Positions 16,497 to 25,143 of a stretch of 41,863 nucleotides of DNA are shown piece by piece. Below the pieces are notes generated by a model. The model saw only the letters and a program-made list of their open reading frames with translations, did no database searches and was not told the origin of the DNA. This stretch comes from Candidatus Thorarchaeota archaeon (lineage in GTDB: Archaea > Asgardarchaeota > Thorarchaeia > Thorarchaeales > Thorarchaeaceae): NCBI GenBank assembly GCA_003345555.1, contig PRDJ01000026.1, positions 1-41,863 of the forward strand, read 5' to 3'. The translations under genes were made by a program, and so were the position numbers. Every line of letters begins with the position of its first letter. The first letter of the stretch is position 1.

Positions 16497-16506
16497 ACAT
16501 AAAAGG
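16497..16506 (+). promoter_or_regulatory. Candidate TATA box for the CBS-domain gene
   Basis: ACATAAAAGG lies about 110 bases before the ATG at 16614. A start site near 16530 would put the hairpin at 16542-16574 at the front of the leader. Confidence 0.4.
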
Positions 16507-16541
16507 TGTAGAACCCTCTCAGTGTTGCTCTGAGTAGAATA

Positions 16542-16574
16542 CCGATTGGCTCAGTCTGTGAAGAGCTCAATCGG
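16542..16574 (+). promoter_or_regulatory. Leader hairpin upstream of the CBS-domain gene
   Basis: CCGATTGGCTC (16542-16552) pairs with GAGC plus CAATCGG (16563-16574) as 11 base pairs with one bulged T at 16567 and a 10-base loop. It lies 39 bases before the ATG at 16614, in the probable 5' untranslated region. It could be a regulatory leader element or a dyad operator; no known riboswitch class is recognised. Confidence 0.5.
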
Positions 16575-16613
16575 AATCTAATACTCTTCTACTACTCTTG
16601 GAGTTGTTATACA

Positions 16614-17489
16614 ATGAAGGTATCCGAATGCATGCGGTCAGATGTTCCATATTTGACAGTGCCAGGTACCCGAGAAGATCTCCTGCAATTGATGGCAGAA
16701 ACACAAGCTAGCGGCTTTCCTATCTGCAAGAAGGGTACCAAGACAGTCGTGGGAGTGATCACAAGGAACGACCTTCTTCGAAAGCCAGATGAGAACCAAT
16801 TGGGCATGTTAATGGTGAGAGACCCCGTTATAGTCAGTCCAGATGCAGACATCAAGAAAGCAGTGGACCTCATGCTCGAGAAGGGCTTTAGAAGAATCCC
16901 AGTGGTGAAGAGTGGCGAGTTGGTCGGCGTCATATCCATCCCAGATATCCTTGGGTGTATCCTAGAAGAAGAGGAGGAATATCAGACCGCAACCATAGCT
17001 GACTATGTCAATAGGACTGTTGTGTCTGTATGGGAGCAAACGCCACTAATCCTGTCTTACATGATTATGGAAATGGCAGGCAAGAATGCGATCATAATCG
17101 TGGACGATACAGGCAGATTGGCAGGAATGATTTCAGTCAGTGATTATATTCGACTGTCGGAAGTGAGTGTTGAGGATAACGTGTCCAAGACCTACAGCGG
17201 CACCGAGCACTCGGTCGAATGGGGTTGGACTTCCAAAGACTACTTGATGGTTACCAAGAAGCTCCTGAGACTCCCGGATATTCCTGTTAGAGAAGCGATG
17301 ACCAAGAACATAATCAGCGTTAGCGAAGTCTCAACGATTTCAGATTGCGTGAAAATCCTCAGGAAGAATGAAATCGATGAAGCACCTGTGGTTTCAGCCG
17401 CGGGTCTGCTTACGGGAATCATCGAGGACAGAGAGCTGCTGAAACTCGCAGCAAAGCGAATTGCTCCCGTGCAGAAAACGGAAAGATAG
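16614..17489 (+). CDS. Protein with four CBS domains
   Basis: A 291-residue cytoplasmic protein made of two Bateman modules, that is four CBS repeats starting near residues 1, 66, 131 and 218. Recognisable repeats are VGVITRNDLL, RRIPVVKSGELVGVISIPDIL, LAGMISVSDYI and EAPVVSAAGLLTGIIEDREL. Such stand-alone proteins sense adenine nucleotides or S-adenosylmethionine; the ligand and partner here are unknown. It has its own promoter-like element and a leader hairpin. It converges with the PolD gene, whose stop is 61 bases away. Confidence 0.9.
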   Translation: MKVSECMRSDVPYLTVPGTREDLLQLMAETQASGFPICKKGTKTVVGVITRNDLLRKPDENQLGMLMVRDPVIVSPDADIKKAVDLMLEKGFRRIPVVKSGELVGVISIPDILGCILEEEEEYQTATIADYVNRTVVSVWEQTPLILSYMIMEMAGKNAIIIVDDTGRLAGMISVSDYIRLSEVSVEDNVSKTYSGTEHSVEWGWTSKDYLMVTKKLLRLPDIPVREAMTKNIISVSEVSTISDCVKILRKNEIDEAPVVSAAGLLTGIIEDRELLKLAAKRIAPVQKTER

Positions 17490-17550
17490 CTGGGCAAAGG
17501 ACCAACTGGATTGAGATGCACAAGTTCGCGCGGGAGAGGATAATCTGGAT

Positions 17551-20500
17551 TCAGAGGAAATCGGTCAGAGACGTTTGGTCGGATAAAAACAACGAGCTCA
17601 TGGCCGAATCAATCAATCTGAGCCCATCTTTCAGATACTGCCCGAGATTATGTTCTTCGATTATCCTTTGAGCGATTGGCAGATACTTCGATATGTTCTT
17701 TCGTCTCACGGTCAGCGACAAACCGAAACCACATTCGCATTTGCCTGAAAGCGGAATTCTGCGGTAGATCCGGTGACACCTAGTGCATTGCATTTTCTGA
17801 GTGGAATATGCTCTGAGATTCCCCTTTATGTCACGGATGAAGTGATGCGATAGAACCCGTTCGGCAACATCGCGTGCATCTACCGCATCTATCAAGCTCG
17901 CTAGGCGCAACTGTGCATCAAGCTTCTCGTCCATCCCCCCGAGCGCCTTATACCTAGTATTGCGTGGTCCAGCGTCAATTGATGATGTGCCATGCGTAAA
18001 GCCAAAGCCTTCATACTGGGCTTCCGTGTTCAGCCTCGATGCAACGATGTCAACCAAGTGCTCTGCTTCCTTGGGGTGACGTGCTTGCGCCACAATCTCA
18101 AAGAACTGTGCAGGATACCGAGTACATACGTCTAGGTTGTGAGCTTCACTATCCACTTCAGAAGGATTGAGGATAACCGACAGGACAAGGGGAGCATCCA
18201 TGAAACCACCCCGGCCTGCGGGAAGATATGACCTCGAGAAGTTGATCAAGGCATCCATGACAAGAAGAAGAGCGTCTTCATCGCCATCACAGTTTCTTCG
18301 CTTTGCGGCGTGCCAGTAGGGATGTGCATAGCAGACACTTGCATTGGTGAAACCGATTATTCTTCCAATTATCCCTGCAGACGTATGTGGTGCCAGCCCG
18401 ACCACGAGCTGCCCTACAACATCGTCTTGCGATTCAAATCCATAGAATCGCTTCAGACCGTATATCTTCTCGAGACAGTCATCAACAAAACAACCGACCC
18501 TGTAAAGATACTCCACACAATTCTCGGATACGACCAAGTCCTGTACTTTCAGCTCTACAACCTGCTCATCGGAATCAAGGGGTTCACTTCGGCAGTCTGT
18601 GAGATACCCCATCTCACGCAAACGTGCAACGGACACACCTATCTCTTTGGGCGTGAAGTGCGTGAGCGGTGCATCGGTTGCGTCAAAGCGGGCAGTTCCA
18701 TCTCGATAACAATACACAGCATGTTTTGCACGCAGAATCCCTTTTCCAAGGTATTCGGGAATCTTGCGTTCATTTGTCAATCCGAGGACACCCCGTAGTC
18801 CATGAGATTGGGGCTCGCCGACTTCGGTCCGGACACGGTCAAGCAGCCCTTGAATATCCACTTTGACCTTCTTCGAAGCACGAATCATGTTCACATCATG
18901 GCTCAAAGGACACATTCCGGTGGTTTCGTCTATGGATCGGCCGCAACCTTCCTGAGAGCACCAACGACGTATTTCGGTATGGGCGAGACAGTTTGGACAT
19001 CGAGACTCAAACGTCTCAGACTGGCAATGAGGACATACGCGTGAAACCAATTCAATCTCAGGACCGGAGACATTTGCGGGTCGGCCATCCAAGCGCGTTT
19101 CATCATCTGACAAGGCCAGAGTCGAAATGTGCTGTGCGGACCCCGCAACCTTCTCAATCCGCCTTTCGCTGGCCAGAGTCCTACCAACAGGAAAAAGTAC
19201 GTGGACGGGTGGATGCATTTTTCGTTCTTCGGCCTTCTCTGGTCGACCCATTCGTGCCCCAATGGAAAAGCCGACCTTGTCTCTGAGTGGAACATCGGCG
19301 ACAGAACTCAGTAGTTCCATAGACTCCTTTCCACTGGGCGATTTGCTTCTTGCCCCCAGCTGTGCTAGGATAGTGAGAGGACTGTCAGTCAGTTCTATGT
19401 GCTTCATGTCACTGCTGAACCTGTGAGGAAGACCAACTCGCTCCAAGAGCGTCTTGTATCGCCTGTCATTTGGAACAAGAATCGATTCTCCTTCAGAATA
19501 GTTTGTTTTGTTCTTCTTGGAGAGAAGCCATTCCCTCAAATCCAGAATCTCGTCTGCAGTGAGAACCGACCATCTATACTGATACTTAGGGTGTAACGGT
19601 ATGTCAAACTGCTTGGAAAGCTGAAGCGCCTGATGCGGAGTGGGAATCTTTGACAGAGGTAAGTCTATGAATGCAGTGAGTTCTTCTGGAGGAATCCCTG
19701 CACCTGATAGGCGTTTCTTCAGCTGTTTGTCTTCGAGTCTCGAACATGCCCGCTCCAAATCATGAGACCACCATTCCTCACAGTATCCGGACGGTACAAG
19801 AGGGTGGTTGTTTTCAAGAAACTCACCCATCGCGACCAGAATATCGCCTAGGAAGATTATCTTCTCGAGTTTGCCCTGAAGACGCTTGGCCTCCTCGGTA
19901 TCTTCGACCTGCTTGACAGTACCGTCCTTGAGCAAGACTATCGGCCCTTCGATTGTATCAACTGGCGCGACGATGGCCCCTTTTCCAGGACGCTCGGTTC
20001 TGATGTGAGTACCAGTGGCAAGAAACTCGTCCACCAAGAACATCGTTGCGGGATGAATGCCAACGCCAGCTAGTCCTGTATTCCTCGATCGTCCGTACCT
20101 TAGTCTGAAACCGCCTACACGAGAGGGATGAGCAAAGACTGGTCGTCCGCCTATTACATCTGCCAAGTACTCATTTTTCGGAGCGAGCTTTTTGGTCATG
20201 GACTCCTCTGCCTCGGATGATCTGGCCTTGGAGGTCTTCTCGGCAAGCTCAGTCAGCCAATCCCATCCCTTTATGCGAAGCCTATTCACAATCTTGGCAA
20301 GTTTCGGCGACCTGCCAACAACCCCGTCACTAAGAACTAGGACAAAACCACTACGGACCCGATTTGTTTCGATTCGTTCAAGGTCGCGGCCGCCAGAGAC
20401 CTCATAGTCCTCCGTGGGTTCGCCAGTGAGCATAATAGGTAATTTTGAGGCTGCAAACCGGATTAAGTCGGGATACACTGGATACTGAAGGTGTGATGCT

Positions 20501-21096
20501 CTTGAATAGAGCTCGACCTCTTCGACAGCACGCTCTACCTCCTCCGAGGTGGCTTTGAGTAAAGGCAGACCAAGCACCTGTCGAACCTGATCGGTAACCA
20601 ATACTGTCATGGCGGCATCCGTGCCACCAGCAGCACGAATTGGACCCGCAAGATACAGTGCAAGGTATCGCTCGTCTCCAGAACCCCTGATGCGCACTCT
20701 TGCAATACCTTCCAGAGGAGCCGCAGTGATGCTCTCGGTCATTATGGCCAAAGCAACTCGGACTGCCTTGTCAGCAGCCTTTTCGGGGTCTGTAATCCCT
20801 CCGAGTTCGCCCGCGGCTATTTCCCGTGCGATTGAGAAGGCGACTTCCTCCCTTGGCAGTTTTAGCTGGAGTTCTCTAATGCGTTGGGCAACCCCTACGG
20901 GCCCGTCTAGAGTAGCTTCTACCCTTGCTGCCACATCGTGTGCGGGAGGTATCTCAACTCTGGTGCTGGGGTCAACGCCCTTTGCCCGTGCCTGTTCTGC
21001 CACTGCATAGATTCTCTTGACTTCTTCACTGAGGGCAGCGAAGTATTGACCATAGCTAATACTGTGTTTGGGTAGGCTTGGTTCTAAATCGCTCAC
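17551..21096 (-). CDS. polC: DNA polymerase D large subunit (DP2)
   Basis: A 1181-residue catalytic subunit of the archaeal replicative polymerase PolD. The double-psi-barrel active site motif NCDGDEDA is at 935-942. Zinc-binding clusters occur at about 650-700 (CPHC...CPNC...CSQEGC...C) and near the C-terminus (CTRC...CECG). The N-terminal ISYGQYFAAL and AGGTDAAM motifs are also typical. There is no intein at the usual insertion site. The ATG at 21096 is a plausible start and no better upstream one is seen. It is divergent from RPA across a region with an inverted repeat. Confidence 0.96.
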   Translation of the reverse strand: MSDLEPSLPKHSISYGQYFAALSEEVKRIYAVAEQARAKGVDPSTRVEIPPAHDVAARVEATLDGPVGVAQRIRELQLKLPREEVAFSIAREIAAGELGGITDPEKAADKAVRVALAIMTESITAAPLEGIARVRIRGSGDERYLALYLAGPIRAAGGTDAAMTVLVTDQVRQVLGLPLLKATSEEVERAVEEVELYSRASHLQYPVYPDLIRFAASKLPIMLTGEPTEDYEVSGGRDLERIETNRVRSGFVLVLSDGVVGRSPKLAKIVNRLRIKGWDWLTELAEKTSKARSSEAEESMTKKLAPKNEYLADVIGGRPVFAHPSRVGGFRLRYGRSRNTGLAGVGIHPATMFLVDEFLATGTHIRTERPGKGAIVAPVDTIEGPIVLLKDGTVKQVEDTEEAKRLQGKLEKIIFLGDILVAMGEFLENNHPLVPSGYCEEWWSHDLERACSRLEDKQLKKRLSGAGIPPEELTAFIDLPLSKIPTPHQALQLSKQFDIPLHPKYQYRWSVLTADEILDLREWLLSKKNKTNYSEGESILVPNDRRYKTLLERVGLPHRFSSDMKHIELTDSPLTILAQLGARSKSPSGKESMELLSSVADVPLRDKVGFSIGARMGRPEKAEERKMHPPVHVLFPVGRTLASERRIEKVAGSAQHISTLALSDDETRLDGRPANVSGPEIELVSRVCPHCQSETFESRCPNCLAHTEIRRWCSQEGCGRSIDETTGMCPLSHDVNMIRASKKVKVDIQGLLDRVRTEVGEPQSHGLRGVLGLTNERKIPEYLGKGILRAKHAVYCYRDGTARFDATDAPLTHFTPKEIGVSVARLREMGYLTDCRSEPLDSDEQVVELKVQDLVVSENCVEYLYRVGCFVDDCLEKIYGLKRFYGFESQDDVVGQLVVGLAPHTSAGIIGRIIGFTNASVCYAHPYWHAAKRRNCDGDEDALLLVMDALINFSRSYLPAGRGGFMDAPLVLSVILNPSEVDSEAHNLDVCTRYPAQFFEIVAQARHPKEAEHLVDIVASRLNTEAQYEGFGFTHGTSSIDAGPRNTRYKALGGMDEKLDAQLRLASLIDAVDARDVAERVLSHHFIRDIKGNLRAYSTQKMQCTRCHRIYRRIPLSGKCECGFGLSLTVRRKNISKYLPIAQRIIEEHNLGQYLKDGLRLIDSAMSSLFLSDQTSLTDFL

Positions 21097-21165
21097 GGGC
21101 TATCAATCCTCTCCAGCTGGGTGCGGCCTTTTCTGCTTTCTCTTAGGCGATTTGCTACCCGCTGT

Positions 21166-21187
21166 TGATTCATGGTTCCATGAATCA
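21166..21187. promoter_or_regulatory. Ten-bp-arm inverted repeat upstream of RPA (candidate operator)
   Basis: TGATTCATGG (21166-21175) and CCATGAATCA (21178-21187) form a perfect inverted repeat with a 2-base spacer. It ends 12 bases before the TTTAAA box of the RPA gene and lies 70 bases upstream of the PolD large-subunit start on the other strand. The size and place fit a binding site for a dimeric regulator. Confidence 0.6.
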
Positions 21188-21199
21188 TTATCAGAGCCC

Positions 21200-21205
21200 T
21201 TTAAA
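21200..21205 (+). promoter_or_regulatory. TATA box for RPA
   Basis: TTTAAA lies 56-61 bases before the GTG at 21261. Transcription from about 21228 would exclude the TTG at 21165 as a start and supports the GTG. Confidence 0.55.
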
Positions 21206-21260
21206 GGACTGCAACCAGACAATTCCACGCCATACACCAGGAATCGGGACGGTATACATC

Positions 21261-23030
21261 GTGCTCACACTCGAAGAGACCATAGAGCTGATTCTGAAGA
21301 ATTCATCAGAGTACGATCGAAAGGATATACTCAAGCTCATTGAGGACAAGCGTAAGGAACTCGGACCGGAAGTCGTCAACGAAGAGTCGGCTGCAATGAT
21401 TGTGGCCCGCGAACTCGGGATAGACCTGCAGCAGGTCTCTCCTAAAGCGCGTCTCAGGATAGAAGACGTTACAGAGGAGAATAGAAGTGTCACATTGACT
21501 GCCAAGGTTGTAAACGTAGGCACGATACGAACTTTCTCAAGGCCGGGAGGAGGCGAAGGCAAGGTTGCAAGCATCATCGTAGCCGATGAGACTGGCCAAA
21601 TCAGAGTTGCACTGTGGGATGAAATCACCTCTGCAATAACTGAGGGAGCTATCACTGTAGGTTCTGTGATTCAGGTTAGAGGAGCTTATGTTAAGAAGGG
21701 ATTGCGCGGCGCCCTTGAACTGAATCTGGGGAGAATGGGGGGAATCACGGTGCTAGAAGACGATGAGGCGAAAGAGCTGGATATCAAGACTGCTGAGAGC
21801 GGCAGCGTGCATGTAGGCGATCTTCATGACAAAATGTTCGATGTGACTCTAGTATTGAGATTGGACAGACTTCAGAATCTTACCACGTTCACACGCAAGA
21901 CCGATGGTGCAGAAGGCAAAGTGATGAGTGCTGTTGGAGTAGACGAGACCGGCAGTATCAGGGTCGTCTTTTGGGACAATCATGCAGAACAGATGCAGGG
22001 TGCAAAAGAAGGCGAGGTAATCAAGCTGACAGGGTCTTACACGAAGGCAGGACGCAACGGCGAGGTGGAAATCCACGTAGGAAGATCCGCGAAGATAGAA
22101 CGAGGACTGAAGGAGAAGATTACTGCGGCCAAGATAAAGGAATTTCCCGTCGCTGTTCAAATCATCGGAAAGAAGAACATCAGTGACCTCTCAGTAGAGA
22201 TGAGAGACGTAGATATTGAGGGTAAGGTTGTCAAGGTCTTTCAGCCCACGTCTTTTGAGAGGGAAGGAAAAGCTGGAAAGGTACAGAACATGATTGTCGC
22301 TGATGAATCAGGAACTACAAGGGTCACATTCTGGACCGAACAGGTAGACCTGATTAAGGACTTGCAGCAAGGTGACGTAATCAGAATAAGACACGGATAC
22401 ATCAAGGAAGGTCTACGTGGGGCAATGGAGTATCATGTTGGCAGGCGTTCCGAGATAGAGATCAATCCCGAGGATTCTAATGTTGGTCAGCTGGACCTGT
22501 CAGAGTTGGCCCAGAGACCTGCTGTCCAAGCAGGTAGGGTAATGGTTGGTCATATTGGCGATGAAACGGAGGGCAAGACGGTCGAGTTATGCGGCATCAT
22601 TGTCGCTGTTGCTCGTACGAGCCCGGTCTACGCCTCCTGCCCCAACTGCCGAAAGAAAACAGAAGAACGGGATGGAAAATACTTCTGTGCTGTATGTGGC
22701 AAAGTGGACAAACCGGAATACAGGATGCTTTACAAGGTCACTCTTGATGACGGCTCCGGCTCAATACGAGCTACTTTGTTTGGAAAGACAGGCGAGGACC
22801 TTCTTCAAATGACGGCACAGCAGGCGCAGGACTTGATGGTCAAATCAGGGAATAAGAGCTTCCCTATGGAACAGAATTCTAACAAGATGCTCGGAAGATA
22901 CGTCACCATACGTGGCCGGGTGAGTAAATTCAGGGATACTCTGGAGATTTCAGCATCAGAGCTGCTATTTGCGGATCCTATTGAAGAGATAAGACGCACT
23001 CGAGAAGACGTAGTCAAGTTGGCAGGTTGA
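21261..23030 (+). CDS. rpa: Replication protein A, single-stranded DNA binding protein
   Basis: A 589-residue protein with repeated OB folds (roughly 60-165, 175-275, 290-400 and 430-560), each with a VADETG or VDETG type strand followed by a VxFW or VALW segment. The last OB fold contains a Cys4 zinc ribbon at C460, C463, C476 and C479, as in eukaryotic RPA70 and euryarchaeal RPA. It coats single-stranded DNA during replication and repair. The GTG at 21261 is chosen because the TATA box at 21200 lies after the TTG at 21165. It is divergent from the PolD large subunit. Confidence 0.93.
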   Translation: MLTLEETIELILKNSSEYDRKDILKLIEDKRKELGPEVVNEESAAMIVARELGIDLQQVSPKARLRIEDVTEENRSVTLTAKVVNVGTIRTFSRPGGGEGKVASIIVADETGQIRVALWDEITSAITEGAITVGSVIQVRGAYVKKGLRGALELNLGRMGGITVLEDDEAKELDIKTAESGSVHVGDLHDKMFDVTLVLRLDRLQNLTTFTRKTDGAEGKVMSAVGVDETGSIRVVFWDNHAEQMQGAKEGEVIKLTGSYTKAGRNGEVEIHVGRSAKIERGLKEKITAAKIKEFPVAVQIIGKKNISDLSVEMRDVDIEGKVVKVFQPTSFEREGKAGKVQNMIVADESGTTRVTFWTEQVDLIKDLQQGDVIRIRHGYIKEGLRGAMEYHVGRRSEIEINPEDSNVGQLDLSELAQRPAVQAGRVMVGHIGDETEGKTVELCGIIVAVARTSPVYASCPNCRKKTEERDGKYFCAVCGKVDKPEYRMLYKVTLDDGSGSIRATLFGKTGEDLLQMTAQQAQDLMVKSGNKSFPMEQNSNKMLGRYVTIRGRVSKFRDTLEISASELLFADPIEEIRRTREDVVKLAG

Positions 23031-23046
23031 TCTCTTCAAGACTTTC

Positions 23047-24294
23047 TCACGAGGTTTGCTCGATAAGCGTTTGGAGCCCTGTCAGAAAGATGCTGATATC
23101 GTTTGAGTTGTTGTAGATGTAGATTGATGCTCGCGCGGTCCCCTTGGACGGCGGAATTCCGATTTGGTAGTGGAAAGGCGCTGCGCAATGCCATCCGCTC
23201 CTAATCATGACGGCATACCTGTCGTTGAGGAAAGTTGCGATATCATGTGCAGACTCAACCGTGTCGATAACAAACGTCAGAAGTCCAGTCCGAAGGTTCA
23301 CATCGTCTGGTCCAAGGAAATGGACATGACTTAGCTGCTTGAGCCCTTCCAACGCCGCTCGAAGGAGATCCCTTTCGTGTTGCTCGATTTCACGCATTCC
23401 GATTGACTGCAGGTATTCGGCCGCTGCCCCGGCGCCTATGGCACCGGCATAGTTCTGCAATCCTGCCTCGAACTTGTGCGGAGGAGGCAGATAGGAAGGT
23501 ATGATGCGGCCATCCTCAAACCTCACGTCACTGACGGTATCGCCGCCGACAAGAAACATGTCCATTGACTCAAGGAGGCTCATCTTGCCATAGAGTACGC
23601 CCATTCCCGTTGGTCCACACATCTTGTGAACTGAAATGGCAGAGAAGTCTACGTCAAGATTCTGAACGTCAAGCGGATGATGTGGAGCGTATTGTGCATC
23701 ATCCGAAACCACCAATGCTCCTCGATCGTGTGCAATTTCGATTATCTCTCTCAGTGGCGCTATTGTGCCTGTCACATTGGAAGAATGAACGACTGATACA
23801 ATCCTTGTACTGCTGTCTATTGCTCTCTTCCAATCCTCGATATCGAAGGTTCCGTCGTTCCGGGCCCTAACTACTTCCAACTTCAGACCAGTTTTCTTTG
23901 CTCTCTCCACAAAGGGCAACGAACCGCTATGATGCTCCAAGCTCGTCGTTACAACCTTAGACCCTCTTTCAATCTTTACAGAGCTGGCGACAATATTGAG
24001 TGACTCCGTGGCGTTGCGGGTCCAAATACACTCACCCGGTTCTGCTGCATTTATGAATCTCGCCAACTTGCCTCTGGCCCTTGAATATGCGTCAGAAGCC
24101 TCTTCGCCGAGTCTATGAATACTCCTGCCGCCGCAGGCAGGAAAACGCTCGTAATACTCGTTCATGGCACTGATGACCTGACGAGGTTTTAGTGCCATGC
24201 ATGCACTATCAAGATACACAATGGGTCGGCCGTTTATTTTCCGTTTGAGAACCGGAAAATCCGATCTTATTCGAGACCAGAATCTGTCGTTCAT
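23047..24294 (-). CDS. sufS: Cysteine desulfurase, SufS/CsdA class
   Basis: A 415-residue PLP-dependent class V aminotransferase. The PLP lysine is K224 in SVHKMCGPTGMG and the persulfide cysteine is C370 in RSGWHCAAP, the class II (SufS-like) pattern. It takes sulfur from cysteine for iron-sulfur cluster or tRNA thiolation. The ATG at 24294 is chosen over an upstream in-frame start because the preceding gene on this strand ends at 24297, leaving only 2 bases between them. No SufBCD is in the window. The small winged-helix partner may regulate it. Confidence 0.92.
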   Translation of the reverse strand: MNDRFWSRIRSDFPVLKRKINGRPIVYLDSACMALKPRQVISAMNEYYERFPACGGRSIHRLGEEASDAYSRARGKLARFINAAEPGECIWTRNATESLNIVASSVKIERGSKVVTTSLEHHSGSLPFVERAKKTGLKLEVVRARNDGTFDIEDWKRAIDSSTRIVSVVHSSNVTGTIAPLREIIEIAHDRGALVVSDDAQYAPHHPLDVQNLDVDFSAISVHKMCGPTGMGVLYGKMSLLESMDMFLVGGDTVSDVRFEDGRIIPSYLPPPHKFEAGLQNYAGAIGAGAAAEYLQSIGMREIEQHERDLLRAALEGLKQLSHVHFLGPDDVNLRTGLLTFVIDTVESAHDIATFLNDRYAVMIRSGWHCAAPFHYQIGIPPSKGTARASIYIYNNSNDISIFLTGLQTLIEQTS

Positions 24295-24296
24295 TC

Positions 24297-24533
24297 TCAG
24301 CCCCTCACTATCTGCCAGTGGTATCCGCCCTTTCCAATTTTCCTCGTGATGATACCCCGCTCTACCAGCTGATTGGCCGCTATGACAAATGTGTCGCCAC
24401 CTGCACAGTCCTTGCATACCTCTGCATATTCAGCCCTCCGTGCTAGTTCCAGAATCTCAGAAGTGGTAAATGAGCCTCCGGCTTCGAGGATCTTCAGTAT
24501 GCACTGAGCATTTCTTGATAACGTGGACATCAT
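24297..24533 (-). CDS. Small winged-helix protein with three cysteines
   Basis: A 78-residue protein whose helix pattern (LKILEAGGSFTTSEILELA, then QLVERGIITRKIGKGGYHW) reads as a winged-helix DNA-binding domain. It has exactly three cysteines, one near residue 11 and a CKDC pair near residues 40-43. Its two adjacent ATG codons (24533, 24530) follow a TATA-like element on this strand near 24572. The stop is 2 bases before the cysteine desulfurase start. I suggest a regulator or partner of iron-sulfur metabolism, by context only; the family is not recognised. Confidence 0.7.
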   Translation of the reverse strand: MMSTLSRNAQCILKILEAGGSFTTSEILELARRAEYAEVCKDCAGGDTFVIAANQLVERGIITRKIGKGGYHWQIVRG

Positions 24534-24691
24534 TAATGGGGTCCGGGATGCGGAATAAGAAGTCTTCGAAGATATAATTGCCCTGCAACTTAACATAATA
24601 CTTAAATGATATCCATCGAGGCTAGAACCCGTTCTGTTTCTTTCCGTGCCTAGTAGCTCGGTCTGTGTGAAATAGGCGAAGGTGTACTGTG

Positions 24692-24943
24692 ATGGGAAGA
24701 AGAAGAAGGCAGAAAATCCGGAGAAGACCTCAGAAGCGAATTCCAGATGTGTATCAGTGTCCGGATTGTGGCAACGCTGCAATCAAGATAGAGCTGTTCA
24801 GGGACAAGAGTCTCGCGACAGTGAAGTGTGGGTCATGCGGTTTGGAGATGACCATTGACGATGTGAGTTCGCTTACCGAGCCAGTAGACGTTTACGGTAG
24901 CTTCATAGACAAGTTCTATGAAGGAGACAAGACGGAGAAGTAG
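24692..24943 (+). CDS. elf1: Transcription elongation factor Elf1 homologue
   Basis: An 83-residue protein with the Elf1 layout: a basic N-terminal tail MGRRRRQK, a Cys4 zinc ribbon (C23, C26, C46, C49) and a C-terminal LTEPVDVYGSFIDK segment very like LSEPVDVYxxWID of eukaryotic ELOF1. Elf1 binds the elongating RNA polymerase and helps passage through obstacles. The ATG at 24692 gives the MGRR start; a GTG at 24689 is adjacent. It is divergent from the winged-helix gene. Confidence 0.88.
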   Translation: MGRRRRQKIRRRPQKRIPDVYQCPDCGNAAIKIELFRDKSLATVKCGSCGLEMTIDDVSSLTEPVDVYGSFIDKFYEGDKTEK

Positions 24944-24972
24944 CCCGCTCGTCTCACTGCACTCAGCAATGA

Positions 24973-24979
24973 TTATAAG
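24973..24979 (+). promoter_or_regulatory. Candidate TATA box for the 36-residue membrane peptide
   Basis: TTATAAG lies 31-37 bases before the ATG at 25010, the spacing expected for a short-leader or leaderless archaeal transcript. Confidence 0.5.
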
Positions 24980-25009
24980 TATGGCTCAAGCAGGAGATGT
25001 TCGACGCCT

Positions 25010-25120
25010 ATGCAGCAGAGCCTCATCCCGATTGTTAACATTGTCTTGAGCATTTTGGGTATTGTGGCCCTTCTCCTTGTGCTAGGTTATATCGCATACG
25101 GTCAAGAGGAAGAGGAATAG
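25010..25120 (+). CDS. 36-residue single-helix membrane peptide
   Basis: An ATG at 25010 opens a 36-codon frame ending in TAG at 25118-25120. The product has a hydrophobic helix at about 5-30 and a very acidic tail (QEEEE), typical of a small single-pass membrane protein. A TATA-like box at 24973-24979 stands at the right distance. I do not recognise a family and cannot infer a function. Confidence 0.55.
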   Translation: MQQSLIPIVNIVLSILGIVALLLVLGYIAYGQEEEE

Positions 25121-25143
25121 CATCCTTTATCGAGTGCTTCCCT

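Noticed and set aside
18240-18320. Intein in the PolD large subunit
   Set aside because: The NCDGDEDA active site is continuous and the total length of 1181 residues leaves no room for one.
18310-18798. 162-codon frame on + inside the PolD large subunit
   Set aside because: Antisense to a confident gene, no start signal and no recognisable domain.
21165-21260. N-terminal extension of RPA from a TTG at 21165
   Set aside because: The TTTAAA box at 21200 and inverted repeat at 21166-21187 lie inside it, so the transcript most likely starts later and GTG 21261 is the start.
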